From Oncomelania hupensis (Eukaryota; Mollusca; Gastropoda; Littorinimorpha; Pomatiopsidae), in the NCBI GenBank assembly GCA_036898135.1, contig CM072517.1, positions 63,990,769 to 64,054,768 of the forward strand: 64,000 bases of DNA, in the 5' to 3' direction. The first letter of the stretch is position 1; each line of letters opens with the position of its first letter. The notes under the pieces were generated by a model. It was not told the origin of the DNA and ran no database searches. It was given only the letters and a program-made list of their open reading frames with translations. The position numbers were made by a program, and so were the translations under genes. Below, piece after piece: positions 21,304 through 32,724 of the stretch.

Positions 21304-22106
21304 GTGGTAGTGCTGATGGTGCTGTTCTTGTTTTGTTGAAGACGTGACACATTTCAAAACTACAAAGTAAATTTGATTGCAACATGTTGATCAGCGGTCG
21401 CCCTGAACTTGCTAAAGCCTAGAATAGAGATAAACTACAAATGAGGGGGGGGGGGGGGGGGGGGGCAAGCTCGACCAAAACGAAGAACGTATTATGGTCG
21501 TATGATACACAGAGCTAGAGTTAGATGCTATGCAAGCTCTCATGACACCTGCGGTAGGTCTTCGCTTTCTTCTGACCCCAGCTTTGTCACCGCACCCCCT
21601 GATTTGCCAAGTTACAGCCCCGACACTCCAACTCCCCACATTCGTGAAATTGTAATTTCGAAAGCTGTGTTATTGTGGTGTTGGTGGTGGAGGGAGTAGG
21701 GTGAGGGGGAATGAGAATGGGGGAGGGAAGATGAGGGGGGGGGGAAGGATGAAGGTGCGATCGCGTGCACGACATTTTCTCCTCGCCTATAAAGTGACCT
21801 CACAGTTTAAGATCGCACGCTTGAACTCTAAGAAAGTGTGATGAAGAGAGTTCAGAGTTAGAAGTTAGCATGCGCCCGAGCGCCCGGGGAGAATTGAATT
21901 CCTGTTTGGGCACCCAGATCTTAGTTGCTAGTGCGCCCAACAGGCGCGTGTAAAATCCTAAAAGAAAGTTAAATCATTGAAGCTCCCTTCCAATAGTCAG
22001 CGTCGTAATTAAAGATCTTAGGAATACTTCAGGGTGACAGCAATAGAAATATTTAGTGGCACATCGCATTCTTATTTTCTCCATTCGCTTTCGGTTGCGA
22101 TAGTAA
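21304..22106. other. non-coding stretch with G runs
   Basis: It holds a 20-nt G run at about 21445, a G-rich stretch at 21690-21745 and words such as tttgggcacccag (21906) that recur as tttgggcacccaac near 22937. No gene was found. Confidence 0.4.
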
Positions 22107-22332
22107 CATTGAGGTTTAACGTCTACACCCACCATTGGCGATATGGCAGACGGGGATAGCCATCCCAGGGAAAGAGGGGTAGGGACCTGAATCAACACTG
22201 AACCACCAAAGCAATCATACTGCTAAAATGGACAGTAAAAATGGCCACATTTGATATCGCCCACCACGGGATTCGAACCTGGGTCATCGGTGTGCCAGGA
22301 GAACGCTCTACCAATTGATCTACGGCGATAGG
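22107..22332 (-). mobile_element. SINE family A, copy 3
   Basis: Full body and tRNA-like head (gggattcgaacctgggt and gctctaccaattgatc on the plus strand). Its internal structure matches the 62.9-kb copy base for base over long stretches. A short possible target duplication, gcgatag, occurs at both edges (about 22098 and 22327). Confidence 0.85.
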
Positions 22333-22334
22333 TC

Positions 22335-23230
22335 GGGAGTAATCTCCCTTTATGCATGAAAGACGAGCTTTCTGATTGGCCAGTAATTTATTCAGTGACC
22401 AATCCGGGAGTCAATTGCCAAAATATGAGCGTTTGAGTATTTCAGTCAGGTGTTCTGTGCCATATGTTTTTGATTTGTACTTTCTTTGACTGGTTTTCTT
22501 TTGAGTTTTGTGTTTCTTTTCACATTTTACCAAAATCAGGGACTCTAAAATGACAGCAAATTACGAAAAAAAATTGATGCACGATAACATTCAAGTAAAA
22601 ATGCTCAAAAAAAGTGTTGGGCTTTATTTGGCATTGCCTTTTCCTTTTATTAATGTCCATGTTCTTTCAAACAAAATTTTGAAATCTTCTCAGAAAATGA
22701 GCTTGGAGCCTTTTTTTAAAATAATTATTTGTATTGTTACTCTGATATTTGTAAACACGATTTTCTCTTTCCAATGTCAAAAATAATAAAGATTTTTTGA
22801 GTACAACCAAAAAATTACATTATTCTTTTTATTTATTTCTTTTTCATTTTTTTAACTGTTTGGTCAGTTTTAACTGGAAGGAATCTCCTAGAAGGAATCA
22901 TAAGTTATTTGTCTTTGGGCACTCAAAAAAATGTTTGGGCACCCAACAGTTTCAAGTAAGGCACCCAAAATGGCACCCTTGTAAAAAGTTAATTTCTAAC
23001 CCTGAAGTTATTCAAGAACTGTTCTGTGTGTTTGTGTTTGAGTGATTTTAAAAAAACACCTGCCATAAACAGAAATGTATGAAGTACAAGCCTTTGTGTA
23101 ATGTTGTAAACGATGCCGGATTACGAATATAAATCATAGTTTGGGTGATTGGCTGTCTGGGGCTAATGCACATGACGTTTGTGTCTGGCCTGCAGCTCTT
23201 TGCACTATGACAGTGACAAAGTAAAGGTCT
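22335..23230. other. AT-rich non-coding stretch
   Basis: No gene was supported. The 92-codon plus-strand frame at 22508 is AT-rich, has no splice or promoter signal and is probably chance. Confidence 0.4.
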
Positions 23231-23232
23231 GG

Positions 23233-23447
23233 CTGGGTACCTGTCAACCAGTGTGGCTTGTACCTGTCAACCAGTGTGGCTGAGTACCTATCAACCAGTG
23301 TGGCTTGTACCTGTCAACCAGTGTGACTGGTACCTATCAACCAGTGTGGCTGGGTTCCTGTCAACCAGTGTGGCAGGGTACCTATCAACCAGTGTGGCTG
23401 GGTACCTATCAACCAGTGTGGCTGGGTACCCATCAACCAGTGTCATG
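23233..23447. repeat. 23-24-bp minisatellite, nine copies
   Basis: Units of the form gtacctgtcaaccagtgtgg followed by 3-4 variable bases are repeated about nine times. Variants alternate ctgtcaacc and ctatcaacc, so subtypes are interspersed. Confidence 0.95.
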
Positions 23448-23579
23448 ATCGGCTCTAGAAGGTGTGGAAGCGGAAATGATTTAGGGTGCGGGTGGCGTCA
23501 TCAACGAACTGTGCTGAGTTCATTACAACATTGTTACAGTGAACGGTTTGTAATAAAGTTATCAATATATGTGTGTGGG

Positions 23580-23600
23580 GAGGGGGGGGTGCTTGTGTGT

Positions 23601-23631
<31 letters not shown>

Positions 23632-23632
23632 A
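23580..23632. repeat. (GT)n microsatellite
   Basis: A GT array with a G-run and GCTTGT at its left end. 23640-24160 shows no recognised gene. Confidence 0.9.
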
Positions 23633-24161
23633 GATTAAATTATGGCCGTGTACATGCGTCTTTTGTTTTTTAAAAGTTGTCCAGAAGAGAACTTAGATTT
23701 AAAATTTTTCCATTCACTTGTTCATGTTACAAAACTTTTTCGTTGTTGTTTTGGTTTTTTGCTGTCGTTGTTGTTGTTGGTCTAAGATGTATACAGAACC
23801 TATAATCAAATTAATAACTTTAATATTGCGATCTTAATTAACACTAAGATCGCCTGATTGAATGCATTACTACTTGCTCGAACTCGAACGGCCCAGACAA
23901 TAAACAAGATTTGAATGGCCCGAGTCCATGTACCTCCGTAAACTTGTTAATGTTTTAACAAGACTGTCCGCTGTTTGTCCCTCTTGGCATCGATTGCACA
24001 TACGTTTTCTTGTCGTTGGCTACAAATAAGACAGGCAAAGTACAAGTTTTGTAAGTTGTACTATCTATGGGGTTTTTTGCTTTTAGTCTAGGATAATGGT
24101 CACGAGTATTACGATGTACTTCCCGGAGACAGCTTGTTTTGTTGACAAATGAAAAACAGGT

Positions 24162-24600
24162 TAGGAACGGGCTCTATGCACAAAGGCGTGGCGGTCACGT
24201 GCTGCGGGAATAACACAGCGTGCTCGAGTTTGAAAATGGTGAAGTACTGTGCTGCGTTTGGATGCTCTAACTCCTACGTTGTATGCAGATCTTTTCTTCA
24301 TCTCTGCTTTTACTCGATCGCAAATGATGAAGCACTGCATGTCGTCAACTCTAAACTGAATGTCAGTGACAAATCGCTCTTTAAAAAAAGCCTGTCCCCT
24401 GATAATAATTTGTCTGTAATCATTATTGCACGAATGTGCTATGTTCAAAACATCACAATATCCCAAAATGTTGGTAAATTAAAAAATTTTAAGCAGCACT
24501 TGAGTACACGCGAGCGAGTTAAAAGAAGCCATGACCGCTTTGTTATTCCCGCGCCACGTGACCATGCCGCCGACTTGTGCCTAGAGCCCATTGGGCTAAC
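24162..24600. mobile_element. THAP-encoding inverted-repeat element (P-like, non-autonomous)
   Basis: The two ends are imperfect inverted repeats of about 65 bp. The left end reads gttagg, gggctctatgcaca, ggtcacgtgctgcggga, ataacacagcg. The right end reversed reads gttagc, gggctctaggcaca, ggtcacgtggcgcggga, ataacaaagcg. Just inside the left arm, 24236 opens MVKYCAAFGCSNSY, a good match to the start of a THAP zinc finger (C2CH), including the CxxxxC spacing. The frame stays open to 24640 but loses any THAP pattern after about residue 14. P-element-type transposases begin with THAP domains, so a deleted P-like element is the likely source; an unrelated THAP transposon is possible. No clear 8-bp TSD was seen. 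Confidence 0.5.
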
Positions 24601-24882
24601 ACCTAATGTACCACTAGCTGTGTTGGGATTGCGTGTATAGACCACCCTGGTAAGAATCCTCTGCAGAACTGGCCGCATAGCTCTTCTTTCTTACAATTAA
24701 TGCCGGGATTAATATAATCTCTCGCTGGCCTTGGTCTGAACTTTGAATGACCTGGGCTTTTCTTCTTCTTCACATTCTTCGCTTTCCTTGTTCTTTCACG
24801 TGTTTTGTTGGAATAACAGAGAAGAAGGAAGAATGAGGAGAGAACAATAACGTCAGCCTTCTCCAACCACATAAAACATTTT

Positions 24883-25240
24883 GTTGTTGTTGTTGTTGTT
24901 GTTGTTGTCATTGTTGTTGTTGTTGTTGTCGTTGTTGTTGTTGTCGCTATTGTTGTTGTTGATGTTGTTGTCGTTGATGTCGTTGTTGTTGTAGTCATTG
25001 TTGGTGTTGTCGTCGTTGTTGGTGTTGTCGTTGTTGTTGTCATTGTTATTGTCGTCCTTGTTGTCGTTGTCGTCGTCATTGTTGTTGTTGTCGTTGTTAT
25101 TGTCGTACTTGTTGTCGTTGTCGACGTCGTTGTTGTTGTTGTCGTCGTTGTTGTCGCCGTTGTTGTTGTTGTCGTTGCTGTTGTCGTCGTTATTGTCGTC
25201 GTTGTTGTCGTTGTTGTTGTGGTTGTCATCGTCCTTCTTC
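24883..25240. repeat. (GTT/GTC)n microsatellite
   Basis: About 350 bp of TTG units with many TCG substitutions, continuing into CTT and a CT-rich array (25225-25322). Confidence 0.95.
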
Positions 25241-25425
25241 TTTTTCTTCTCCTCCTCCTTCTCTCTCTCCCTCTCTCTCTCTCTCGCTCCCTGTCTCTCT
25301 CTCCCTCTCTCACTCTCTCTTACTTTGTAGTCATTGATTGTCCACTTCAGTGTGAAGCCCTTCTTGGCCTACTTTATTCAAATAAACAAAAAAAAAACAA
25401 CCTTGATTACTCTTCCGCCTTTTGT

Positions 25426-25497
25426 AACAGCGATCTCTTCAGATCTCCGCGCTTTGAATTAACTTCCCAAAAAAATGCGTGATAGCATCCTGTAGTA
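25426..25497 (+). mobile_element. SINE family B 3'-end fragment
   Basis: It keeps gcgatctcttcagatctccg, cgctttgaa and gatagcatcctgtagta. It is followed by a short GAT array, in place of the usual ATT tail. Confidence 0.65.
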
Positions 25498-25539
25498 TGA
25501 TTTAGATGATGATGATGATGGAAGTAGTGGTGGGTACGA

Positions 25540-25609
25540 TGCAGAAGAAGAAGAAGAAGAAGAACAACAACAACAACAACTACAACAACAACAACAACAA
25601 AAACAACAA

Positions 25610-25641
<32 letters not shown>
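25540..25641. repeat. (GAA)n to (CAA)n compound microsatellite
   Basis: Short GAA array at 25543-25563 turning into AAC units with a few A insertions. Confidence 0.93.
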
Positions 25642-25642
<1 letters not shown>

Positions 25643-25644
25643 GA

Positions 25645-27215
25645 ATGTTCACCAGCAATGGTCCTGATACTTTATATCGTGTACTTCACCTAACCCTTAA
25701 AGGCAGCGTGATACGGTTGATTTGGATGGGAAGTCTTCATTAGGAGCAAAGAGGGGCGAGGTCCCTGTCCGCAAAGGTATACAGTGCTTTAGGGTAACCA
25801 AACCTTTCTCCTTACCGTTCTTCCCCAGCCACGGCCCTCCATGAAAGTGTGTGGTCCGGTAATAGGTCTGAATAATGAAGGCCAAGAAAGGCTTCACATG
25901 GAAGCGGACAAGAACGTTCGGAAGCTGACACCTTCAACACGGGCTTGATCTCATAATGGCAGTTACACAAGCTGTTGCAATGGATGGCACTCCCGCCCTA
26001 AATTCAACCACCCTCCCCTCCCCACCAAAATGGCTAACTTCAAAGCAAACAGTGACCCCGTGGCATGGGAACAAAGGACTCTTAAGTCGTCTGATTTAAG
26101 TCGCTTTTTTAAAAGCTAATTTAAGGCAACCAGTTCACACAAAAACCTCATTACACCTTTGCTAGCCACCCAGGCTTTGCCGGGTGGCCTGATCAGTGAC
26201 GAGTGGGCGGGCTAGGAAGGCTCAGAGATCGAGGGGGTAGAAGAATAAACGATTAAAGAGCGACACGAGGACTTTGAGTGGGTGCTTAAAATAAGACTCC
26301 ACCCGTGCTGGGAATGCAACACTTACGAAAAAACGTTTCCAGTTTGTGGTAAGAAACGTCTATACTCTTTAATCATTACACTTGTTTTGGTTCTTTGGAA
26401 AGTCTAGAATAACTTATTGTTTCAACAGACGTTAAATAAATTGAATTGAATTGGCTATCTGCTAATATCACAGACGTGCATATTTGTGTGTTTTTTAATA
26501 TTGTGCGAAAAAGGCATCTAAACAACCCTTGTTGAGCGTTCTCAATGACCATCTGTCAACATGATCACATGACTTAGCGTAGCTCCCTAGTACAACGTCA
26601 TCGTGATAGCTCACAAGTGTAGAGGCATTGACAGCCGTGCACGATCAGTATTGCGTAGGCTAGCTCATTGACACACGTTTAGTAGGTCACCCAACACAGC
26701 GCCTCTGCCACATTTAACCCAATCAACCACAGTGGCGACACACCACTCGGGCTTTCCCACCGTGCTTTTCGGAAGACTTCGACGGCGGCCTTGACAGAAG
26801 CTACAAACTTGTCGGGGTTTTTTGTGTTTGTTTGTTTCTTTGTTTCTTTGTTTTTGTTCTTAAATACATATACGCTTATGAGAAAGCGCTCACCGCAATC
26901 ATATGGATGAACAAACTTTCATTTTTACGATCAAGTCAACTCAAACGATTTATTTCCCAAAAGCCTACTTGGGAGGTCAAAAGGGTGAGAAAAAAAAGAA
27001 ATGATGGAGAAAGGGGGGGTGAGGGGTTGGGGGGGGGGGGGGGGTGGAGGTGTGTGAGAATAGATAAAAAGAGCAAACACAAACCCGAGAAACGAAAGGA
27101 CGGTGTTGTGTAACCGTTTGAAAAATCCTGGAAGCCTCCAGACTGACTTTAAAACGAAGAAGGGTTGTGCGAGTACTACTGGATGTGGGGGTCCATCAAG
27201 GGTAGAGTCGCTATC
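25645..27215. other. non-coding stretch
   Basis: No gene or shared repeat family was recognised in about 1.5 kb. It includes a GTTT-rich part near 26830 and a G-rich tract at about 27014-27050. Confidence 0.35.
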
Positions 27216-27217
27216 TT

Positions 27218-27298
27218 CCTAACCCGTAACTCAAAGGTCGTTGGGGCCCCACAGATGATCGTTGAACCAGAGTACTCCATCTTTCTCTGTTCTGTGGT
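27218..27298 (-). mobile_element. extreme 3' fragment of the (GGATA)-tail LINE
   Basis: About 75 bp match the 3' end of the LINE copies (aacccgtaactcaaaggtcg, ttggggccccacagatgatc, gagtactccatctttctctg). It lacks the GGATA array itself. Confidence 0.8.
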
Positions 27299-27700
27299 GA
27301 CGCTGGTGGAGTGTTTTATGGGCTGCTGCACACATACTCTCCTCTCCATTCCCTTTGTGATCCCTTTCACTCGCTACCGGATCAACCAGATCCACAATCC
27401 TGGACACCCCCTTCCGTCGTTACACTGCACCTACTTCAGCTTTTAATTTCCCTTTTCTTTCATCTAAGGAGTTTTGTTTTGGTTGCGTGCGTGCTCTGGT
27501 TCTTCCTCTGAAACTCCAGTCCCATGTCTTTAGGCGAGGTAACTATTGCATGTGTTTTACACAGGCGTTTGTTCTCGTTCTTCTGATATTTGTTCTGGTC
27601 GCTGCTGCTGATGGTGATGGTTGCTGTAGTTGTTGATGTTGTTGTTAGTTTTAGTGTAGTTCTGGAAAACCCGCTGTTTAAGAACGGTTAAATAAATATG

Positions 27701-27999
27701 GGGTGTCGGATAGTGCAGTGGTTGGAGCACTCGCTACTGTGTCGAAAGTGAAGCACCGTCCGGTGCGGTTAGCACTTGGATGGGTGACCGCTAAGGTGTG
27801 AAGCGACAAACAACAACGCCCCCAGTTGACTCAACTGTGATTGAGTACCTACTCTCTTGAGGGTGGGGAAGGTAAAGCAGCGAGGGAGAGAGTTGGGCAT
27901 CACCCTCATTACGCTGGCCCAAGATAAGTGTGATCTCCAACATCACGCTCCCCTACGGCCACAAGGCTATGGGACTACCTTTACCTTTTTTTTTTACCT
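27701..27999 (+). mobile_element. tRNA/5S rRNA hybrid SINE, family D, with 13-bp TSD
   Basis: The first about 50 bp look tRNA-like (gatagtgcagtggttggagc, an A-box region). The next part, gtgcggttagcacttggatg then ggtgacc, closely resembles the internal promoter region of 5S rRNA. A body with cggccacaaggctatgggac and a CCTTTACC/T-rich tail follows. The perfect duplication TTAAATAAATATG flanks it at 27688-27700 and 28000-28012. A second copy lies reversed at 53426-53716. Confidence 0.88.
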
Positions 28000-28032
28000 T
28001 TAAATAAATATGTAAGAGCAATTGTAATAAAA

Positions 28033-28066
<34 letters not shown>

Positions 28067-28531
28067 CTTCTTCTTCTTCTTCTTCTTCTTCTCCTTCTTC
28101 TTATTTTGTTCTTCTTTCTGTTTATGATGGTCACTTCTTCTTTTTCTTCTTCTCCTTCTTCTTATTTTGTTCCTCTTTCTGTTTATGATGGTCACTTCTT
28201 CTTCTTCTTCTTCTCCTTCTTCTTCTGCTCCTTCTTCTTCTTCTTCTTCTTCTTCTTCGTCTTCTTCTTCTTCTTCTTCTTCTTCTTCTTCTTCTTCTTC
28301 TTCTTCTTCTTCTTTCTATCTTTCTTTCTTTCTCTCTCTCTTCTTCTTCTTCTTCTTCTTCTTCTTCTTCTTCTTCTTCTTCTTCTTCTTCTTCTTCTTC
28401 TTCTTCTTCTTTCTTCTTCTTCTTCTTCTTCTTCTTCTTCTTTTTCTTCTTCTTCTTCTCTTCTTCTTCTTCTTCTTCTTCTTCTTCTTCTTCTTCTTCT
28501 TCTTCTTCTTCTTCTTCTTCTTCTTCTTCTT
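28033..28531. repeat. (TTG)n then very long (TTC)n microsatellite
   Basis: A GTT array (28033-28065) runs into about 460 bp of TTC units. Two copies of a longer segment (tgttcttctttctgtttatgatggtcacttcttctt-like) near 28110 and 28170 show a larger-scale duplication of about 60 bp. Poly-Arg, poly-Glu and poly-Ser frames are artefacts. Confidence 0.95.
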
Positions 28532-28534
28532 TCT

Positions 28535-30120
28535 GCTCCTGATGACAGCATGCTGTTGTCGCTGAAAAAACTTTTACCAAGAACAAAATGTGTGGCAGCG
28601 CAGTCAATCGTTTACAACGTTTCCTGCAGCAAAAGGTAACGAAATGGGTGGGCTTGTTAGTCAGTTAAGGGAAAATATATAGACTTCCGGGCTGGAAAAG
28701 AGGTAGAAAGGTCCTCAGTCCTTGAGCCTGTCACGTCGTTGTCAATAGGCTGGGTGTACGTAGACCCTTGCCCGGGCCGTAAAATAGAAATCAAGGACTC
28801 GTTCGTGTCCATACAGTAGCCGTTCTGGAACCGTAAATCACAATCATGTAGAAAAGGGTTTACGTTTTCCGAACAACTGGATGATGGTGTAGAAAGTATC
28901 CCAGAAAGACAATCACATTTACCAACAAAGTATTGAGCTGTACTGTGTGAAACTTTTAACCTTTGACGGGGAATCTTTTTTTAGGAACACTTGAATTCAT
29001 AGTTCTTTTGTTTTTTCTCACGTGCAAATCCCCTATATACCGTAGCAAAAACATTCCTTAACGAACACTTGAGAATCGTGCCAAAAAACAATGGAGCTCC
29101 AACTTGGATGGAAACTGGAATTCCGATGAAAAGAGCTCATTGGCAACGCTGACTTTGGACTTACATAGGCCTACTGTGCATTGTTAGAATATCAGGGACC
29201 CTTTACTTGATGAAAAGTATAAAGGAGAGTAATGTTATTGTACTTTAAGAAAAGAAAAAGAAAAGAAACACATCGGGATTACGACTGTTATTCTTATGTT
29301 TTTGTACCCTCCACACTCCAACATTTAGCAAGCATTGGGATTAAACTCTTGAATCTTTAACACACAAAAACGTAAAGAAAAAAAGAAGGATCATGTAGTT
29401 TAAAGCGGTTCCAAACTGCAGCATGTATAAAAGGTTGAGTTTCTTAATAAAGATTCAATGATAGCAAAAATGTAAACTTTTGTGCGCTTGTGTTTGTTTT
29501 TGAAAAAATATTATGTGTGTTCCATTAGGTAACCGGGGTATGTCTCCACAAACATAGAACTCCTGTTATTTTTTTTGTTGAGGTAACCAACTAAATTAAT
29601 AAAATAATAATTAATACTACTACCATTATCCAATGAAAAAAAAACATATTTGTCTGTGAAAATCTCCCCTCCTCCCCCCCTCCACCCTCTTCTCATTACC
29701 TTTCCCTCTCCACAAACAAAAACCCAAACATTTGCGCTTTTATTAAAAAAAAGAAGTCGTTGAAACAATAGTTCTCTTTTTAGATGAAACTAACCAATAT
29801 TACTCGCATTACCCAAGGAAAACATTTATTATTCATCGTCTGTTAAACGTTTCCATCCCAAAATCTGCGGTGTTTTTCAACCAGTAGTTTCAATGGCTGA
29901 AGCAAGATGTGAAGTCACGTGAGACGTAAGGGAACTAATGCGTTTGGCACGTACTAACATTTCCTTCTCATTCAGAAGAGGTGTCTTAGAGTTCATAAAC
30001 ATTGACATCAGTCATCCCTGTAGCCTGTTCTTCCAATTCCCCACACTGATTTTTTCTGACAAGGATTAAAGAAGAAGAAGAAGAAGACAGAAAATACAAT
30101 ATCTCATCCACCTGGCGGTC
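28535..30120. other. AT-rich non-coding stretch
   Basis: No gene was recognised. A short GAA array sits at 30071-30086. Confidence 0.35.
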
Positions 30121-30121
30121 G

Positions 30122-30123
<2 letters not shown>

Positions 30124-30180
<57 letters not shown>

Positions 30181-30233
30181 AGTCTCTCAAATACACACCA
30201 ACACACACACGTACATGTAGAGAGAGAGAAGGA

Positions 30234-30276
<43 letters not shown>

Positions 30277-30305
30277 AGTCTCTCTTACACACACACACAC
30301 ACACA
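30124..30305. repeat. duplicated (CT)n plus CA microsatellite block
   Basis: Two CT arrays (30125-30178 and 30237-30274) are each followed by agagtctctc and a CA-rich segment, so the block appears to be a tandem duplication of a compound microsatellite. Confidence 0.93.
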
Positions 30306-30445
30306 TACCGAGAGAAGGAGAGAGAGAAAGACACATACACACAAACCCCTTCACCGAACACACCCATTTTAAATATAACTCGCTCGCATGCGCATTGATG
30401 TCGTTACAGACAGCAACTTGCACGTGCACAGTGTGCATCTGAAAA

Positions 30446-31190
30446 GCACGAAGAGGCATGACTGTATGCACACAAAGCTACAGACGGTTTGTCAATGAAG
30501 ACCGTCTTCACCCTGGAAAGCACGAAGAAGCATGACTGTATGAAGACAGAGCTACACACGGATTGTCAATGAAGACAGTTTTTACCATGGAAAGCACGAA
30601 GAGGCATGACTGTATGCAGACAAAGCTACACACGGCTTGTCAATGAAGACCGTCTTCACCATTGAGAACGCGAAGAGGGATGACTGTATGCCCACAAAGC
30701 TACCGACGGCTTGTCTCTGAAGACCGTCTTCACCATGGAGAACGCGAAGAGGCATGACTTTATGCAGACAAAGCTACAGACGGCTTGTCAATGAAGACCG
30801 TCTTCACCATGGAGAACGCGAAGAGGCATGACTGTAAGCAGACAAATCTACAGACGGCTTGTCAATTAAGACCGTCTTTACCATGTAAAGCACGAAGAGG
30901 CATGACTGTATGCAGACAAAGCTACAGACGGCTTGTCAATGAAGACCGTCTTCACCATGGAGATTGATTGATTGATTGATTGATTGTTGCTTTAGGTCCA
31001 GCGGACTCTTCCGAGCCAAATCAGGACCGGACAACCACCATGGAGAACGCGAAGAGGCATGACTGTATGCAGACAAATCTACAGACGGCTTGTCAATTAA
31101 GACCGTCTTTACATGTAAAGCACGAAGAGGCATGACTGTATGCAGACAAAGCTACAGACGGCTTGTCTCTGAAGATCGTCTTCACCATCC
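30446..31190. repeat. about 74-bp minisatellite, nine copies, interrupted by a retroposon
   Basis: The unit includes gaggcatgactgtatgcaga, caaagctacagacggcttgt and a short palindrome, gaagaccgtcttc. Units differ by a few bases (ttaagacc versus tgaagacc; gtaaagcacg versus gagaacgcg), with alternation of higher-order types. A small insertion at 30963-31034 splits the array. Confidence 0.93.
30963..31034 (-). mobile_element. tiny SINE/LINE 3' fragment with (TCAA)n tail
   Basis: About 72 bp consist, on the minus strand, of ggactcttccgagcc-type sequence (reverse), ctggacctaaagcaac and a (AATC)n tail. The host repeat word ACCATGGAGA occurs on both sides of it, giving a 10-bp target duplication. 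This is a severely 5'-truncated retroposon caught inside a minisatellite. Confidence 0.75.
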
Positions 31191-31394
31191 ACTAACATAA
31201 TCACCCTTAGCAATAACAATCAACAGCGTTGCGTCACGGCACCAGAAAAAAACACCGGGATTTTTATATCCTTCATAACGGAGTGGATGGCGAACACGAT
31301 TAACATTTCAACTATTCAGTCTAGTGCGATGCAAATTTTTTAAAAGTATGGGTGGTCTTGTCCTTCATATATCTTGGAAACAATACGAGGTTGT

Positions 31395-31427
31395 TTGTTT
31401 GTGTGTGGGTGTGTGTGTGTGTGTGGG
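31395..31427. repeat. (GT)n microsatellite, left flank of fold-back element
   Basis: A GT-rich array preceding the palindromic element. A much longer GT array lies at its other end (32164-32268). Confidence 0.85.
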
Positions 31428-31429
31428 GC

Positions 31430-32160
31430 TGTATTCATGGCGTTTTGGGTTTATAAACCTTGCACACTTAGTATACAATGGGTTCACAAACAAAAATGGG
31501 GTACCAATTTGTAAACCCATTTTGTTTTCCATTGAAATGCGCTGAAGTGCTCTTTAAGTGCATGCAAGTGCAGTTGTAGTGCATGGAAGTGCAGTTGTAG
31601 TGCATGTGCACTTAAAGTTCACTTCGCGAAGTGCAGTTGTAGTGCATGTGCACTTAAAGTTCACTTGGCCAAGTGTAGTTGTAGTGCATGTGCACTACAA
31701 CTACACCAGGTCAAGTGTAGTTGTAGTGCACATGCACTACAAGTACACTTGACCTGGTGTAGTTGTAGTGCATCTTCCAGACGGGTAGGATAAGGAACTT
31801 TCCTCGACGATTAGGGTAAGGCAGTGCCTCGACGATTAGGGTAAGGCAGTGCCTCGACGATTAGGGTAAGGCAGTGCCTCGAAAAGGGTTAGGGTCAGGG
31901 CTAGTTGCAGCGCTGCAACTAGCCCTGACCCTAACCCTTTTCGAGGCACTGCCTTACCCTAATCGTCGAGGCACTGCCTTACCCTAATCGTCGAGGAAAG
32001 TTCCTTATCCTAGCTGTGTTTTTGAACAAACTTGACCTACTTCGTCTCTAAGAGGCGAGGAAAATTGCTAAAAGTAGCCGTTTTTCGAAGAAAGTTGACC
32101 TAATTCGCCGCCTAAGAGGCGCGAAGTACGTCAAAGGACCCCATTTTGACATGAATACAA

Positions 32161-32163
<3 letters not shown>
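31430..32163. mobile_element. complex palindromic fold-back element between GT arrays
   Basis: The region contains three nested palindromic blocks. 31470-31523 is a small inverted repeat (caatgggttcacaaac, gtaaacccattttg). 31555-31771 has multiple direct and inverted copies of gtgtagttgtagtgcatgtg. 31786-32011 is a near-perfect hairpin centred at 31911/31912 (gcagcgctgc), with 25-bp units containing cgacgattagggtaaggcag, three in the left arm and two in the right. Then come two variants of the fold-back core (ttcgtctctaagaggcgagg at 32041; ttcgccgcctaagaggcgcg at 32104). There is no coding capacity. Confidence 0.7.
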
Positions 32164-32257
<94 letters not shown>

Positions 32258-32268
32258 TGTGTGTAAAA
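32164..32268. repeat. (GT)n microsatellite, right flank of fold-back element
   Basis: A GT array of about 100 bp beginning right after the fold-back element. Confidence 0.95.
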
Positions 32269-32334
32269 TTCTTTTTTTAAAAAGAACAAGAAAAAAACGG
32301 ATTACTTTTGGTAAAGTTTAATGCTGCATTTCAG

Positions 32335-32420
32335 GCTTCTGTATTAGCGACGTTCTTAGATCGCCGAGTTTTAATGTCGAGTAAAGAAATGCATTTGCGT
32401 TGAGCATCCTATATTATTAA
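32335..32420 (+). mobile_element. SINE family B 3'-end fragment, diverged
   Basis: It shares ttagcgacgttcttagatcg, ccgagttttaa and gagcatcctatattatta with the 3' half of family B. The sequence from 32420 to 32715 is AT-rich and unassigned. Confidence 0.5.
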
Positions 32421-32724
32421 ATCAATATAGCTGAATAATAATTATTATAATGCGTTAATGATGTCATCAAGCATATTATTTCATAAGACATATTTGAAGT
32501 AAATGGACATAACATAATTGACTATGGACATTCTGTAGAGGCGGTTTTGAATCATCGAAACATTACAGAAATTGTGAAAGTTATTGCTAAACCTCCTGTT
32601 GGTAGACTTTAATAGACTGTTTGGGATTTTGTTTTTAAATAGTTGAAGCGTTTTAAAAGTTTAATTGTAATTGTCTAATACTGTATCACCTATATGTGTG
32701 AACAGATATTAAATGAAAGATTGA

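Noticed and set aside
22508..22786. 92-codon AT-rich plus-strand frame
   Set aside because: Composition matches surrounding AT-rich DNA, with no splice or homology evidence.
24149..24640. A complete THAP-domain host gene
   Set aside because: Only the first about 14 residues fit THAP; the later Cys/His and conserved positions are absent, and inverted repeats bound the region.
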